Below are positions 8,101 to 17,578 of a stretch of 64,000 nucleotides of DNA, in pieces. The notes under the pieces are model-generated. The model was not told the DNA's origin, did no database searches, and worked only from the letters and a program-made list of their open reading frames with translations. Each line of letters starts with the position of its first letter. Within the stretch, counting starts at the first letter, position 1. Position numbers and translations under genes: made by a program. Source of the stretch: Streptomyces sp. CB00455 (lineage in GTDB: Bacteria > Actinomycetota > Actinomycetes > Streptomycetales > Streptomycetaceae); NCBI RefSeq assembly GCF_001905445.1, contig NZ_LIVQ01000002.1, positions 496,001 to 560,000 of the forward strand, read 5' to 3'.

Positions 8101-8131
8101 GAAGGCCCGGATCCCATGGATCCGGGCCTTC
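8101..8131 (-). terminator. Terminator after the second initiator tRNA
   Basis: A perfect 14-bp stem, gaaggcccggatcc (8101-8114) and its complement at 8118-8131, nearly identical to the hairpin after the first copy. This shows that the duplicated unit includes the terminator. Confidence 0.8.
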
Positions 8132-8139
8132 ATCTTCAG

Positions 8140-8213
8140 TAGCGGGGACAGGATTTGAACCTGCGACCTCTGGGTTATGAGCCCAGCGAGCTACCGAGCT
8201 GCTCCACCCCGCG
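8140..8213 (-). tRNA. Initiator tRNA-fMet (CAT), copy 2
   Basis: Identical in sequence to the tRNA at 5687-5760, with the same C1/T72 mismatch, CAT anticodon and three G:C pairs in the anticodon stem. Identity extends a few bases past both ends (cttcagtagc on the 3' side, gtcggt on the 5' side) and the terminator is shared. The 74-base gene plus short flanks was therefore probably duplicated or kept identical by gene conversion. Confidence 0.95.
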
Positions 8214-8265
8214 TCGGTGAAACCACAGTATCACGACGCGGGACGGAGCCCTCACCCATTGATCA

Positions 8266-11142
8266 TCAGCTGCCCGGCGCGGGCGCCGTCAGCTTCGCCT
8301 CCGCGTCGACCGCCCGCTTCAGTGCCGCCTTGATCTCGTCCTGCGCCTTGCCGAATGCCGCCCAGTCGCCGGACTGCCGGGCCTTCTCGGCGTCCTCGAC
8401 GGCCTTCTGCGCGTCGGAAAGCGCCGCCTTGACCGTCGGGTCGGTATTGGCCGGCGGCGGGTTGACGGTGCCGTCCGGCGGCGTCGTCGTCGGCGGGGTG
8501 CTGGGCGCCTCCGCCCCGAAGACCACGTTCAGCGCCTTCTCCAGGGTGTCCTCGAAGGCCACCTGGCCGCCGTAGGTCACCAGCACCTTGCGCAGCAGCG
8601 GGTACTTCACGCCGCCGCCGCGCACGTACACCGGCTCGACGTTGAGCATCCCGCCGTCGAGCGGGATGGTCAGCAGATTGCCGTACTCGACCTGCGAGTC
8701 GCCCCGGCTCAGGATGTTGATCTCCTGGGCGATCTCCGGCTTGGAGTTGAACTTGCTCTGCACCAGCTTGGGACCGTCGACCGGATTGCTCGTCGGCAGC
8801 TTCAGGACCCGGATCTTCCCGTAGTCCGGGGTGCCCGGATCCGCGTTGACCGCCATGAAGGCGCTCAGGTTGTCGCGGCCGTTCGGCGTGAAGGTGGTGG
8901 TGAGGGAGAAGACCTGCTCCTTCTCCTTCTGGTCCGGCATCTTCATCGACAGGTAGTACGGGGGAACCGCGTTGCCCGCCTTGGTCGTCGGGTCGTCCGG
9001 AACCGACCACGCCTCGCTGCCGCTGAGGAAGGTCTGCGCGTCGGTGACGTGGTAGCGGGTCAGCAGCTCGCGCTGGACCTTGAAGAGGTCCTGCGGGTAG
9101 CGGAGGTGGTCCATGAGCGGCTCGGAGATCTCGCTCTTGGGCTTCACCGTGCCCGGGAACGCCTTCATCCAGGTCTTCAGGACCGGGTCCTCGGTGTCCC
9201 ACTGGTACAGCTTGACCGTGCCGTCGTACGCGTCGACGGTGGCCTTCACCGAGTTGCGGATGTAGTTGACCTGGTTCTCCTGCGCCACGACCGCGCGCTG
9301 GCTGTTGGTCAGCGAGTCGGCCGTGGTGTCGCCCAGCGTGGTGCGCGAGGCGTACGGGTAGCCGTTCGTCGTCGTGTAGGCGTCGACGATCCACTGGATC
9401 CGGCCGCCCACGACCGCCGGGTACGGGGCGCCGTCGATGGTCAGCCAGGGCGCGACGGCCTCGACGCGCTCCTTGGGCGTGCGGTTGTACAGGATCCGCG
9501 AGCCCTCGCCGATGGCACCGGAGTAGAGGATCTGCGGCTCGCTGAAGGTGAGCGCGTAGGCCGCCCGGTTGACCGGGTTGTCCAGGCTGACGCCGGAGCC
9601 GCCCCGGTAGCTCGTCTCCTTCTCGCCCTTGTCGTCCGAGTAGTCCAGTTCCTTCTGCGGGCCACCGACGATCGAGTACTGCTTCGTCTGCTCGCCGTAG
9701 TAGATCTGCTGCTCGAACGTGCCGAGGTCGCCCTTGGACGGCAGGTCGGACTCGGTGAAGACCGGGTCGCCGGCCTTGGTGACCTCGGTGCCCTTGGCCG
9801 CGACCACGCCGTATCCGTGCGTGTAGCGGAAGTGGTCGTTGATCCAGTTGTTCTTCGGGATGCCCGCGAGGTTCAGCTCGCGCAGACCGATGACCGTGTC
9901 CTGGCCGTGGTACCGGTCCACCGCCAGGGTGGGCGGGAAACCGTAGTAGCCCTTGTTCTGCTGCAGCTGCTGGAAGGCCGGGGAGACGATGTTCGGGTCG
10001 AGGAGGCGGATGCTCGCCGTGGTGTTGGCATCGGCCCGCAGCTTGTTCTTGTCCGCGTTCGCCGCGGCGGCTCCCGCGTACTCGTCGACCTTCGTGTCGG
10101 CGATCCCGTAGGCGTCGCGCGTCGCCTTGATGTTCTTCTCGACGTACGGGGATTCCTTGGCCTGCTCATTGGGCTGGACCTGGAACTTCTGCACGATCGC
10201 CGGGTACAGCCCGCCGATCAGGATGGCCGAGAGGACCATCAGGCCGAAGCCGATGACGGGCAGCTGCCAGGTGCGGCGCCACAGCGTCGCGAAGAACAGC
10301 AGGGCGCAGATCGCGGCGATGGCGACGAGGATCGTCTTCGCCGGGAGGTAGGCGTTCGCGTCGACGTAGCGCAGGCCGGTCCAGTTGTCGGCGGCCTTGA
10401 AGTCGCTGGACTTCACGGCGAGGCCGTACCGGTCGAGCCAGTACGCGACGGCCTTCAGGGTGACGAAGAGGCCGAGCAGCACCGACAGGTGGCCGGTCGC
10501 CGCGGCGGTGGCCCGGGCGCCCGGGCTGGTCACGCGCAGTCCGCCGTACAGGTAGTGCACGACGGCGGCGGCGATCACCGACAGCACGACCGCGGCGAAG
10601 CCGAAGCCGAGCAGGAAGCGGTACCAGGGCAGGTCGAAGGTGTAGAACGACACGTCAAGGTGGAATTCGGGGTCCTTCCGCCCGAACGGCACCCCGTTCA
10701 CATACATCAGCCAGGTCTTCCACTGGCCGGCCGCCGAAGCTCCCGCGATGAGGCCGACGAGCACCGAGATGCCCAGGAGCAGCCACTTCTTGTACGGGGC
10801 GACGGTCATCCGGTAGCGGTCGAGGCTCTGCTGCTCCATCGACATCGCGCTGAGCGGCGGCCGCAGCCGGTGCGCCAGCCAGATGTTGAAGCCCACGGCG
10901 CCCGCCATCAGCAGGCCGAAGACGGCGAACAGGCCGATCTTGGTCCACAGGGTGGTGGTGAAGACGCTGGAGTACTGCACGGATCGGAACCAGAGCCAGT
11001 CCGTCCAGAAGCCCGCGAACATGATGAAGAGCATGGCCAGGACGGCCAGCACGCCCAGGGTCATGAGGAGAGTGCGGGCCCGCCGGGACGGGCGGCCGAC
11101 TCTCATCCGTGGCCCGGAAGGGCCTCCGCCGCGGTCCGGCAT
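8266..11142 (-). CDS. UPF0182 family membrane protein
   Basis: A 958-residue protein of the actinobacterial/cyanobacterial UPF0182 family, function unknown. Seven hydrophobic segments lie in the first 290 residues. A large domain of about 600 residues, probably extracytoplasmic, follows, then a Thr/Pro-rich linker and a charged helical tail. The start MPDRGGG was chosen because homologues as I remember them begin there; the frame stays open to 11220 with no better ribosome-binding site. It is divergent from the PPA1309 gene and near a PDZ-Lon protease gene, as in mycobacteria (Rv3193c/Rv3194c). That conserved pairing hints at a shared envelope role, but this is inference. Confidence 0.9.
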   Translation of the reverse strand: MPDRGGGPSGPRMRVGRPSRRARTLLMTLGVLAVLAMLFIMFAGFWTDWLWFRSVQYSSVFTTTLWTKIGLFAVFGLLMAGAVGFNIWLAHRLRPPLSAMSMEQQSLDRYRMTVAPYKKWLLLGISVLVGLIAGASAAGQWKTWLMYVNGVPFGRKDPEFHLDVSFYTFDLPWYRFLLGFGFAAVVLSVIAAAVVHYLYGGLRVTSPGARATAAATGHLSVLLGLFVTLKAVAYWLDRYGLAVKSSDFKAADNWTGLRYVDANAYLPAKTILVAIAAICALLFFATLWRRTWQLPVIGFGLMVLSAILIGGLYPAIVQKFQVQPNEQAKESPYVEKNIKATRDAYGIADTKVDEYAGAAAANADKNKLRADANTTASIRLLDPNIVSPAFQQLQQNKGYYGFPPTLAVDRYHGQDTVIGLRELNLAGIPKNNWINDHFRYTHGYGVVAAKGTEVTKAGDPVFTESDLPSKGDLGTFEQQIYYGEQTKQYSIVGGPQKELDYSDDKGEKETSYRGGSGVSLDNPVNRAAYALTFSEPQILYSGAIGEGSRILYNRTPKERVEAVAPWLTIDGAPYPAVVGGRIQWIVDAYTTTNGYPYASRTTLGDTTADSLTNSQRAVVAQENQVNYIRNSVKATVDAYDGTVKLYQWDTEDPVLKTWMKAFPGTVKPKSEISEPLMDHLRYPQDLFKVQRELLTRYHVTDAQTFLSGSEAWSVPDDPTTKAGNAVPPYYLSMKMPDQKEKEQVFSLTTTFTPNGRDNLSAFMAVNADPGTPDYGKIRVLKLPTSNPVDGPKLVQSKFNSKPEIAQEINILSRGDSQVEYGNLLTIPLDGGMLNVEPVYVRGGGVKYPLLRKVLVTYGGQVAFEDTLEKALNVVFGAEAPSTPPTTTPPDGTVNPPPANTDPTVKAALSDAQKAVEDAEKARQSGDWAAFGKAQDEIKAALKRAVDAEAKLTAPAPGS

Positions 11143-11273
11143 CTGGAAAGCCAAGGTGCGCACCTCGAAAGTCGCTGTGTCTGGTATGGAACGGGGCCCC
11201 CGATCGTAGGGCCCACTCATGCAACTTACTGAGGCTTTGGTCAGTTCCCGCTATCCGGTGCAAAGGAGGCAGG

Positions 11274-11843
11274 ATGTTGCCCATGTCCAACCTTTCACCT
11301 TCCTCCGGCACGCCGATGGCGGCCAGCCCGCTGACCCGCGCCTGCCTCGAAATCGACGAGTACGCGGCCCAACTGGGCTGGGACAAGCCCGCCCGGCTGT
11401 TCGCGCTCGTCGACACCGCCCGGCTCAAGAAGCAGGAGCCGCGCCTCGCGAGCCAGCTCGGCCTCGACCAGGACGATGCCGGCAAGTCCTCCCTCACCCC
11501 GATCGAGCAGGAGGAGGTCCCGGCCGGGACGCCGCTCGACACGTTCCTGGGCACCATCGCCTGGCCCGATGCGGTGGTGGGCTGCGCGCTGACGGTGGAG
11601 CGGCTGATGCTGCCGCCGTCCGCGGAGGCCTCCGTGCCGGAGGGGTTGGGCGACAAGGAGCTCGCCAAGTGGGTCGCCGGCCATCCGGAGCGGCAGGAGG
11701 TCCGGCTCACGGTGGCGGTGCTGCGCGACGGTTCGCGCGAGTCGGCCGTGCGGCTGCGGGAGAAGGACTCCTCGACGGAGGTCCTCACCGGCGGCGGGCT
11801 GGTGCCCGGCCTGGCGGAGGCGCTGGCGGCGACCTTCTCCTAG
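11274..11843 (+). CDS. PPA1309-family protein of unknown function
   Basis: A 189-residue soluble protein with no signal peptide or membrane segment. I recognise the conserved actinobacterial PPA1309 family from SPLTRACLEIDEYAAQLGWD near the N-terminus and the C-terminal GGGLVPGLAEAL. No catalytic motif is evident. A good Shine-Dalgarno, aaaggagg, lies four bases before this ATG; a second ATG nine bases later is too far from it. It is divergent from the UPF0182 gene and converges on the PDZ protease gene. I would not assign a function. Confidence 0.85.
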   Translation: MLPMSNLSPSSGTPMAASPLTRACLEIDEYAAQLGWDKPARLFALVDTARLKKQEPRLASQLGLDQDDAGKSSLTPIEQEEVPAGTPLDTFLGTIAWPDAVVGCALTVERLMLPPSAEASVPEGLGDKELAKWVAGHPERQEVRLTVAVLRDGSRESAVRLREKDSSTEVLTGGGLVPGLAEALAATFS

Positions 11844-11849
11844 TGCTGT

Positions 11850-11879
11850 GGGGTGTCCTGCCGGAGCGGCGGACACCCC
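11850..11879. terminator. Bidirectional terminator between PPA1309 and PDZ protease genes
   Basis: A perfect 9-bp stem, ggggtgtcc (11850-11858) with ggacacccc (11871-11879), and a 12-base loop, placed between convergent stop codons. Confidence 0.65.
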
Positions 11880-11915
11880 CCGATGACGGGAGCGGGTGGG
11901 AGCGGGCGGGAGCGG

Positions 11916-13007
11916 TCAGGGCTTGGCGGTGCACTTCGCCAGCCCGGCCGTGTCCCCCTTGCCGATCTTCTCCAGGGCCTGCTCGGCGTCCGCGATGGTG
12001 GAGACCTTCACGAGGGTCAGCCCGTCGGGCACGTGGGCCGCAGCGGCGGCGCAGTTCTCGGCGGGCGTCAGGAAGTACTCGGCGCCGGCCTGGCGGGCGC
12101 CGATGGTCTTCATCTGGATGCCTCCGATGGGGCCGACCTTGCCCGCGTCGTCGATGGTGCCGGTGCCCGCGACGAACCTGCCGCCGGTCAGGTCTCCCGG
12201 GGTGAGCTTGTCGACGATGCCGAGGGAGAACATCAGGCCGGCGCTGGGGCCGCCGACGTCGGCGAGCTTGATGTCGATGGGGAACGGGAAGGTGTGGTCG
12301 GTCCCGGCCCGGATGCCGACGATGGCGTGGCCGTCGTCCTGCGCCTTGCCCGCGGTGATGGTCAGCTTGCTGGTCGCGGTGGGCTCGCGGTTCGCCTTCG
12401 CCGCCTCGGCCGCCTCGGCGGCGGGCACGACGGTGAACTCGACGGGCTCACCGGGCTTGTGCCTGGTGACGAGCTTGGCCACGTCCTCGGGGGCGGTGAC
12501 GGGGGCCCCGTCCACGGCCTTGATGACGTCGCCTGCGTGCAGCGTGCCGTCGGAGGGACTCGCCTTGACCACGGAGGCGACGATGACGCGTGCGGAGACG
12601 GGGATGCCGAGCTGCCCCAGGGCGGCCACCTTGGCGCTCTGCTGCGACTGGCTGAACTCCTCGGCGTTCTCCTGAGTGGACTGCGCGTCCGTCTTGCCGT
12701 GCGGGTAGAGGTTCTCGTGCGGCACGACGATGTTGTCGTCGGCCAGCCAGCCGTAGACCGCTTCCAGCAGGTTCATGTCGTAGTCGGCGCCGGTGACGCG
12801 GACCGTCGTCATGTTGAGGTGACCGCTGGTCGGGTACGTCTTGCGCCCCGAGATGTTGAGGACGGGCTCGCCGTGCGAGTCTCCGAGCGTGTTCACGGTG
12901 GGACCGGGGCTCATCTCGGAGTACGGGACCTTGATGAACACCCCTGCGCACAGCAGCGCGAACAGCATGAGGGTGGAGGCGAGCATCGTCGCAGTGCGGC
13001 GTGGCAT
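11916..13007 (-). CDS. Membrane-anchored PDZ / Lon-type serine protease (YlbL family)
   Basis: A 363-residue protein with an N-terminal membrane anchor (about residues 5-25), a PDZ domain (about 130-215) and a C-terminal Lon-like peptidase domain (S16). The Ser-Lys dyad is visible: Ser255 in GGPSAGLMFSLG and Lys300 in GGIQMKTIGA, spaced as in Lon. There is no ATPase domain, so it should degrade or clip exported or membrane substrates without ATP, as proposed for YlbL in Bacillus. The protease domain should face outward. It converges on the PPA1309 gene; the neighbourhood with UPF0182 and Zincin_2 proteins is conserved in actinobacteria. Confidence 0.92.
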   Translation of the reverse strand: MPRRTATMLASTLMLFALLCAGVFIKVPYSEMSPGPTVNTLGDSHGEPVLNISGRKTYPTSGHLNMTTVRVTGADYDMNLLEAVYGWLADDNIVVPHENLYPHGKTDAQSTQENAEEFSQSQQSAKVAALGQLGIPVSARVIVASVVKASPSDGTLHAGDVIKAVDGAPVTAPEDVAKLVTRHKPGEPVEFTVVPAAEAAEAAKANREPTATSKLTITAGKAQDDGHAIVGIRAGTDHTFPFPIDIKLADVGGPSAGLMFSLGIVDKLTPGDLTGGRFVAGTGTIDDAGKVGPIGGIQMKTIGARQAGAEYFLTPAENCAAAAAHVPDGLTLVKVSTIADAEQALEKIGKGDTAGLAKCTAKP

Positions 13008-13101
13008 GGATCCGACAGTACGGGACGCCCCTGACGGGCGGCCGCGGGGGCCGGGCCGTACGGGACCGCGGGCGGAACTCTCAGGGGATTCTCACGGGAC
13101 G

Positions 13102-13299
13102 CTAGACGGCGTCGGAACCGGAGTGGGCCCCTGCCTTGGCTCTGGCCTGGTCGGACTTGTCCATGACTTCACGGAACCGGGCGTATCCGGCGAGCTCGGA
13201 TATGTCGCCCTGGGTGCGGTCGCGGGCCGCCCAGCTGCCCCATATCGCCGCTCCGATGGCGGCGAACAGCGGAATCAGCAACCACGCCAGAGATGCCAT
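13102..13299 (-). CDS. Small membrane protein, unknown function
   Basis: A 65-residue protein with one N-terminal transmembrane helix (about residues 4-24: LAWLLIPLFAAIGAAIWGSW) followed by a charged cytoplasmic tail. The Shine-Dalgarno gggagg is seven bases before the ATG. Its third-position G/C bias matches its neighbours and no other frame competes. It lies upstream of the PDZ-Lon gene on the same strand with 94 bases between, so it may be co-transcribed. I recall similar short proteins at this place in other streptomycetes, but know of no function. Confidence 0.75.
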   Translation of the reverse strand: MASLAWLLIPLFAAIGAAIWGSWAARDRTQGDISELAGYARFREVMDKSDQARAKAGAHSGSDAV

Positions 13300-13608
13300 G
13301 GGCCTGCCTCCCTACCCCGTCGTTCTTGTCGTCGTTGGTGGCTTCAACGCTGGTGCCCGGGAAGGGGTTACGCAAATCGAGGGCGTGTTGCGCAGCCGAA
13401 CGGGTGCGAGGCTACCGCCTTGCGGGTGGGCCTTCGCGACCGGGGGTTGGGCGGCGGCCCGGCGGCCCGGGCGAGCCCCGGCCCGCGGCTGCGGGCCGGG
13501 CTGCACGCCCGACTGCGGGCCCGGCTGCGGGCCCGGCTGCGGGCCCGGCTGCAGGCCCGGCTGCAGGCCCGGCTGCGGGCCCGGCTGCGGGCCCGGCTGC
13601 GGGCCCGG
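13300..13608. other. 309-base gap, second half built of repeats
   Basis: No gene is supported. The first 100 bases should contain the promoter of the small membrane protein on the minus strand. From about 13440 the sequence becomes extremely G/C-rich and merges into the 12-bp tandem repeat array that runs up to the moaE stop codon. Confidence 0.5.
13501..13608. repeat. Tandem array of nine 12-bp units
   Basis: The unit ctgcgggcccgg occurs nine times end to end. The first copy is degenerate (ctgcacgcccga), the fifth and sixth carry gca for gcg, and the other six are exact. The array stops precisely at the stop codon of moaE (cta, 13609-13611). Unit length is divisible by three, so all frames stay open and give false ORFs such as repeated PAAG or ARSR. 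Confidence 0.9.
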
Positions 13609-14079
<471 letters not shown>

Positions 14080-14174
14080 CGTGCCCCAGCCCCCCTCGCG
14101 GCGGGAAGAGCGGTTTCGCCCGGGGCGGGGCCCCGGGCTTGGGATCCTCCTACAGGAATCCGCCGCCACGGGCG

Positions 14175-15356
14175 TCAGATGCCGCGTCGCTTGCGGGCGC
14201 GGCGGACCGCCGCGGCGGCGCCGAGCAGGGCCACCGTGGCGCCCGCCGCACCGGCGGCCGTCGCCGCGTCCTTGCGGCCCAGACGGCGGCCGGCGACCGT
14301 GTGCCGGCCGGCGACCTCCTGGAGGAGCTCGGACAGCACCTCCTCGTTGGTCCAGCGCGGCCGCCAGCCCGCCGTGTGCAGCGCGCTGACGCTGACCACC
14401 CAGGGGTGCATCGTGTACGCCAGGTCCCCGGCCGGGGAGGGGGTCAGGCCGATCCGGTGCAGCCGGGCCGCGGCGCCCAGGGCGACCGCGGAGGGGAGCT
14501 CCATGCGGCGGATGCCGCTCAGCTCCTCCACCTCCTCCTGCTCCAGCCAGCCCTCGCAGCCCACCGCGAGCTCGCCCTCGACCTTCTCCAGCGCCGCGTA
14601 CTCCAGGGCGCTGACCAGGTCTTCCACGTGGCAGAACTGCCAGGTCGGGCGGGAGCCGGCGACCACGAGCAGCCGCGGGGACTCGAAGTACCGGGTCAAG
14701 GCCGTGTCCGTGCCGCCGACCAGGACCGCGGGGCGCACCACGGTGACGTTCAGACCGGGGTGCGCCCGCGGGGCCCGGCGGCCGAGGCGCTCGATCTCCA
14801 GCAGGTCGCCGACGCCGGTGGCCTCGGCGGTGGCCCGCAGCTCGGAGTCCTCCGAGAGCGGGATGTCGTTGTCGGGCAGGGCCCCGTAGACCATCGCGGA
14901 GGTGCACAGCACGACCCGGTGCACGCCGGCCGCGGCGGCGGCCGTCAGCACGGTCTGGGTGCCGCGGACGTTGTAGGCCGTGCGGGCGGCCGGGTCCGTC
15001 TCCAGGTCGAGGTCGAGGGCGAGGTGGACGACGACGTCCGCGCCGCGCAGCTTCTCGGCGATCGCAGGGTCCCGTACGTCCAGGACGTGCCACTGCGCGG
15101 CCGCGCAGTCCCCCCGGCGTTCGTCGATCGCCACGACCTGCTTGACCTCGTCGGAGGCGGCCAGGCGGCTCACGAGGGCCGCGCCGACACCCGACGCGGC
15201 GCCGGTCACGGCGATCACGGGACTGTGCCCGCGCGGGCCCGCCGGGTTACGCGGCGGGCGAACGCCGGGGGCGCTGTCGCCGTGCTCGGGATGGTCTTCG
15301 GCGTCGTGCGTCGCGTGGCCGCGACTATCCGAAACGTGCGGATCTGGGGAACTCAC
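14175..15356 (-). CDS. NAD(P)-dependent epimerase/dehydratase-like (SDR) protein
   Basis: A 393-residue extended short-chain dehydrogenase-like protein. The dinucleotide motif VTGAASGVGAALVSRL (about residue 50) matches GxxGxxG, and ADVVVHLA and CTSAMVYGA follow. The classical YxxxK is not obvious in its usual place, so catalytic activity is uncertain. The C-terminus has a hydrophobic Ala-rich stretch ending in RRARKRRGI, possibly a membrane anchor. The GTG at 15356 has ggag about nine bases upstream. It is divergent from the Zincin_2 gene. The substrate is unknown; NAD-binding sugar-epimerase-like proteins are the nearest group. Confidence 0.82.
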   Translation of the reverse strand: MSSPDPHVSDSRGHATHDAEDHPEHGDSAPGVRPPRNPAGPRGHSPVIAVTGAASGVGAALVSRLAASDEVKQVVAIDERRGDCAAAQWHVLDVRDPAIAEKLRGADVVVHLALDLDLETDPAARTAYNVRGTQTVLTAAAAAGVHRVVLCTSAMVYGALPDNDIPLSEDSELRATAEATGVGDLLEIERLGRRAPRAHPGLNVTVVRPAVLVGGTDTALTRYFESPRLLVVAGSRPTWQFCHVEDLVSALEYAALEKVEGELAVGCEGWLEQEEVEELSGIRRMELPSAVALGAAARLHRIGLTPSPAGDLAYTMHPWVVSVSALHTAGWRPRWTNEEVLSELLQEVAGRHTVAGRRLGRKDAATAAGAAGATVALLGAAAAVRRARKRRGI

Positions 15357-15479
15357 CGGGCGTCTCCAGCGGTTGTCTTCAGTAGGGACGCGCCGTGGAC
15401 GCGTACCCACCAGGTGACGTCCATCCTGCCGCAGGCCGGGAGTCTGCGGAGCACCGAGCCCACAAGCGGCCGCGGTGTC

Positions 15480-15485
15480 TAGGCT
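15480..15485 (+). promoter_or_regulatory. -10 element upstream of the Zincin_2 gene
   Basis: TAGGCT fits TANNNT and lies 64 bases before the GTG start in the divergent intergenic region. The same hexamer occurs before catR and the 72-residue protein gene. No firm -35 is seen. Confidence 0.3.
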
Positions 15486-15549
15486 GGGTGGTGTTGTCGG
15501 ACCATTGCCCGTCGGCTCCCGCCGGCGGCCCTACGAGCCGAGGAAACCC

Positions 15550-16986
15550 GTGAGCGACACCCCATTCGGATTCGGCCTTCCGCCGGAGGAGCCGGAAGAC
15601 GGCGACGAGGGCAGGAAGAAGGGCGGCGAAGGCGGCCAGGGCGGCCCGGCCGATCCGTTCGGGTTCCCCGGCACGGGGCTGCCGGGCGGCGCGGGCGGTC
15701 TGGGAGGCGCCGCAGGCGCGGGCAATCCGTTCGCGTCGATGTTCGGCGCCATGAACCCGAACGACCTCGGGGCGGCCTTCCAGCAGCTCGGCCAGATGCT
15801 CAGCTACGAGGGCGGTCCCGTCAACTGGGACATGGCCAAGGACATCGCACGCCAGACGGTCGCGCAGGGCACGACGGGCGGCGTCAAGGACGCCAGCGTC
15901 GGGCCGGCGGAGAGGTCCGCGGTCGAGGAGGCCGTGCGGCTGGCCGACCACTGGCTGGACGGTGTGACCTCGCTTCCCTCGGGCGCGACGACGGCCGTGG
16001 CGTGGAGCCGCGCCGAGTGGGTCGAGGCGACCCTCCCGGCGTGGAAGGAGCTCGTGGACCCGGTCGCGGAGCGGGTCGGGGCGGCCATGGGCGGCGTCCT
16101 TCCCGAGGAGATGCAGGCCATGGCGGGCCCGCTGCTCGGGATGATGCGCTCGATGGGGGGCGCCATGTTCGGCCAGCAGATCGGCCAGGCCGTGGGCACG
16201 CTCGCGGGCGAGGTCGTCGGCTCCACCGACATCGGTCTGCCGCTCGGCCCGGCCGGGAAGGCGGCGCTGCTGCCGCTGAACATCGAGGCCTTCGGCAAGG
16301 ACCTGGGCGTGCCGTCGGACGAGGTCCGGCTGTACCTGGCCCTGCGCGAGGCGGCGCACGCCCGGCTCTTCGCGCACGTGCCGTGGCTGCGCTCGCACCT
16401 GTTCGGTGCGGTCGAGGGCTACGCGCGCGGCATCAAGGTGGACACCTCGAAGCTGGAGGACGTCGTCGGCCAGCTCGACCCGTCCCATCCGGAGCAGCTG
16501 CAGGAAGCGCTGCAAGGCGGCATGTTCCAGCCGCAGGACACGCCCGAGCAGAAGGCCGCGCTGGCCCGCCTGGAGACGGCGCTGGCGCTGGTCGAGGGCT
16601 GGGTCGACGCGGTGGTGCACGAGGCCGCGAAGCCCCGCCTGACCTCGGCGGACGCGATGCGCGAGACCATGCGCCGGCGGCGCGCCTCGGGCGGTCCGGC
16701 GGAGCAGACCTTCGCGACGCTGATCGGCCTGGAGCTGCGCCCGCGCCGGCTGCGCGACGCCTCGCGGCTGTGGGCCTCGCTCACCGACGCGCGCGGTGTC
16801 GAGGGCCGCGACGGCCTGTGGGAGCACCCGGACATGCTGCCGACGGCCTCCGACCTGGACGACCCCGACGGTTTCGTGCACCGCGAGCAGCTGGACTTCT
16901 CCGAGATCGACAAGATGCTCGGCGAGGCGGCGCGCAAGCGTGACCAGGGCGGGGCCGGCGGCGAAGAGGGTGAAGGGCAGAAGTGA
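15550..16986 (+). CDS. Zincin_2 (DUF2342) family putative metalloprotease
   Basis: A 478-residue cytoplasmic protein. The first 75 residues are Gly/Pro/Asp-rich and disordered; the rest is a helical domain of the actinobacterial DUF2342 family, often called zinc-dependent metalloprotease. A candidate metal-site segment is LREAAHARLFAHVPWLRSHL (about residues 277-296). A canonical HExxH is absent, so the protease label is family-level and should be treated with caution. The GTG was chosen for the gaggaaa four bases upstream. Its stop codon overlaps the start of the Nudix gene by four bases (GTGA), so the two are translationally coupled. An equivalent gene (Rv3195) sits in the same order in mycobacteria. 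Confidence 0.85.
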   Translation: MSDTPFGFGLPPEEPEDGDEGRKKGGEGGQGGPADPFGFPGTGLPGGAGGLGGAAGAGNPFASMFGAMNPNDLGAAFQQLGQMLSYEGGPVNWDMAKDIARQTVAQGTTGGVKDASVGPAERSAVEEAVRLADHWLDGVTSLPSGATTAVAWSRAEWVEATLPAWKELVDPVAERVGAAMGGVLPEEMQAMAGPLLGMMRSMGGAMFGQQIGQAVGTLAGEVVGSTDIGLPLGPAGKAALLPLNIEAFGKDLGVPSDEVRLYLALREAAHARLFAHVPWLRSHLFGAVEGYARGIKVDTSKLEDVVGQLDPSHPEQLQEALQGGMFQPQDTPEQKAALARLETALALVEGWVDAVVHEAAKPRLTSADAMRETMRRRRASGGPAEQTFATLIGLELRPRRLRDASRLWASLTDARGVEGRDGLWEHPDMLPTASDLDDPDGFVHREQLDFSEIDKMLGEAARKRDQGGAGGEEGEGQK

Positions 16987-17513
16987 GCCTGCACGACGAC
17001 GCGGTGCAGGTCCTCGAGGACTACCGGGGCCAGCCCGCGCTGCGGGACGTCTACCTGGAGCACCTGGCCGCCCATCCGGACGGGATGTACAAGCCCTGCG
17101 GCGCCGGGCACGTCACCGGCAGCGCGCTGGTGATCGACCCGGAGCGCAGGCGCGTCCTGCTGACCCTGCACAAGAAGCTCGGCATGTGGCTCCAGATGGG
17201 CGGCCACTGTGAGCCCGGTGACGCCACCCTGGCCGGTGCGGCGCTGCGCGAGGCCCGGGAGGAGTCCGGCATCGTGGCGGGGCTGAGCCTGCTGCCGGGC
17301 GGCCCGGTGCGGCTGGACCGGCACCCGATCCCGGCGCCCTGCAACTGGCACCTGGACGTGCAGTACGCGGCGCTGGCCCCGGCCGGCTCGGTGGCGGAGA
17401 TCAGCGAGGAGTCCCTGGACCTGCGCTGGTTCCCCTATCCGGAGGTCGCTGCGGTGGCCGACACGTCCGTGGTGCGCCTGCTGGAGGCGACGCTGTCGCG
17501 CCTCGGCGGCTGA
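16983..17513 (+). CDS. Nudix hydrolase
   Basis: A 176-residue protein with a complete Nudix box, GHCEPGD...REAREESG (about residues 74-96), matching Gx5Ex7REUxEExGU. It should hydrolyse a nucleoside diphosphate linked to another moiety; the substrate cannot be read from the sequence. It starts inside the stop codon of the upstream Zincin_2 gene, so it depends on that gene's translation. A hairpin terminator follows. Confidence 0.9.
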   Translation: MSLHDDAVQVLEDYRGQPALRDVYLEHLAAHPDGMYKPCGAGHVTGSALVIDPERRRVLLTLHKKLGMWLQMGGHCEPGDATLAGAALREAREESGIVAGLSLLPGGPVRLDRHPIPAPCNWHLDVQYAALAPAGSVAEISEESLDLRWFPYPEVAAVADTSVVRLLEATLSRLGG

Positions 17514-17536
17514 GGCGCGACAGCGCGCGTGCGGAA

Positions 17537-17563
17537 GGGGCGGTCCCCGGCGGGGGCCGCCCC
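17537..17563. terminator. Bidirectional terminator between Nudix gene and AIM24 operon
   Basis: A 12-bp stem, ggggcggtcccc (17537-17548) with gggggccgcccc (17552-17563), has one G:U-type mismatch and a three-base loop. It lies between convergent genes. Confidence 0.65.
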
Positions 17564-17578
17564 CTGCGCGTCACAGCA

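Noticed and set aside
9049..11232. 727-codon plus-strand ORF opposite the UPF0182 gene
   Set aside because: Composition is Val/Arg/Gly/Asp-rich antisense of a gene with clear membrane helices; no domain and no start signal.
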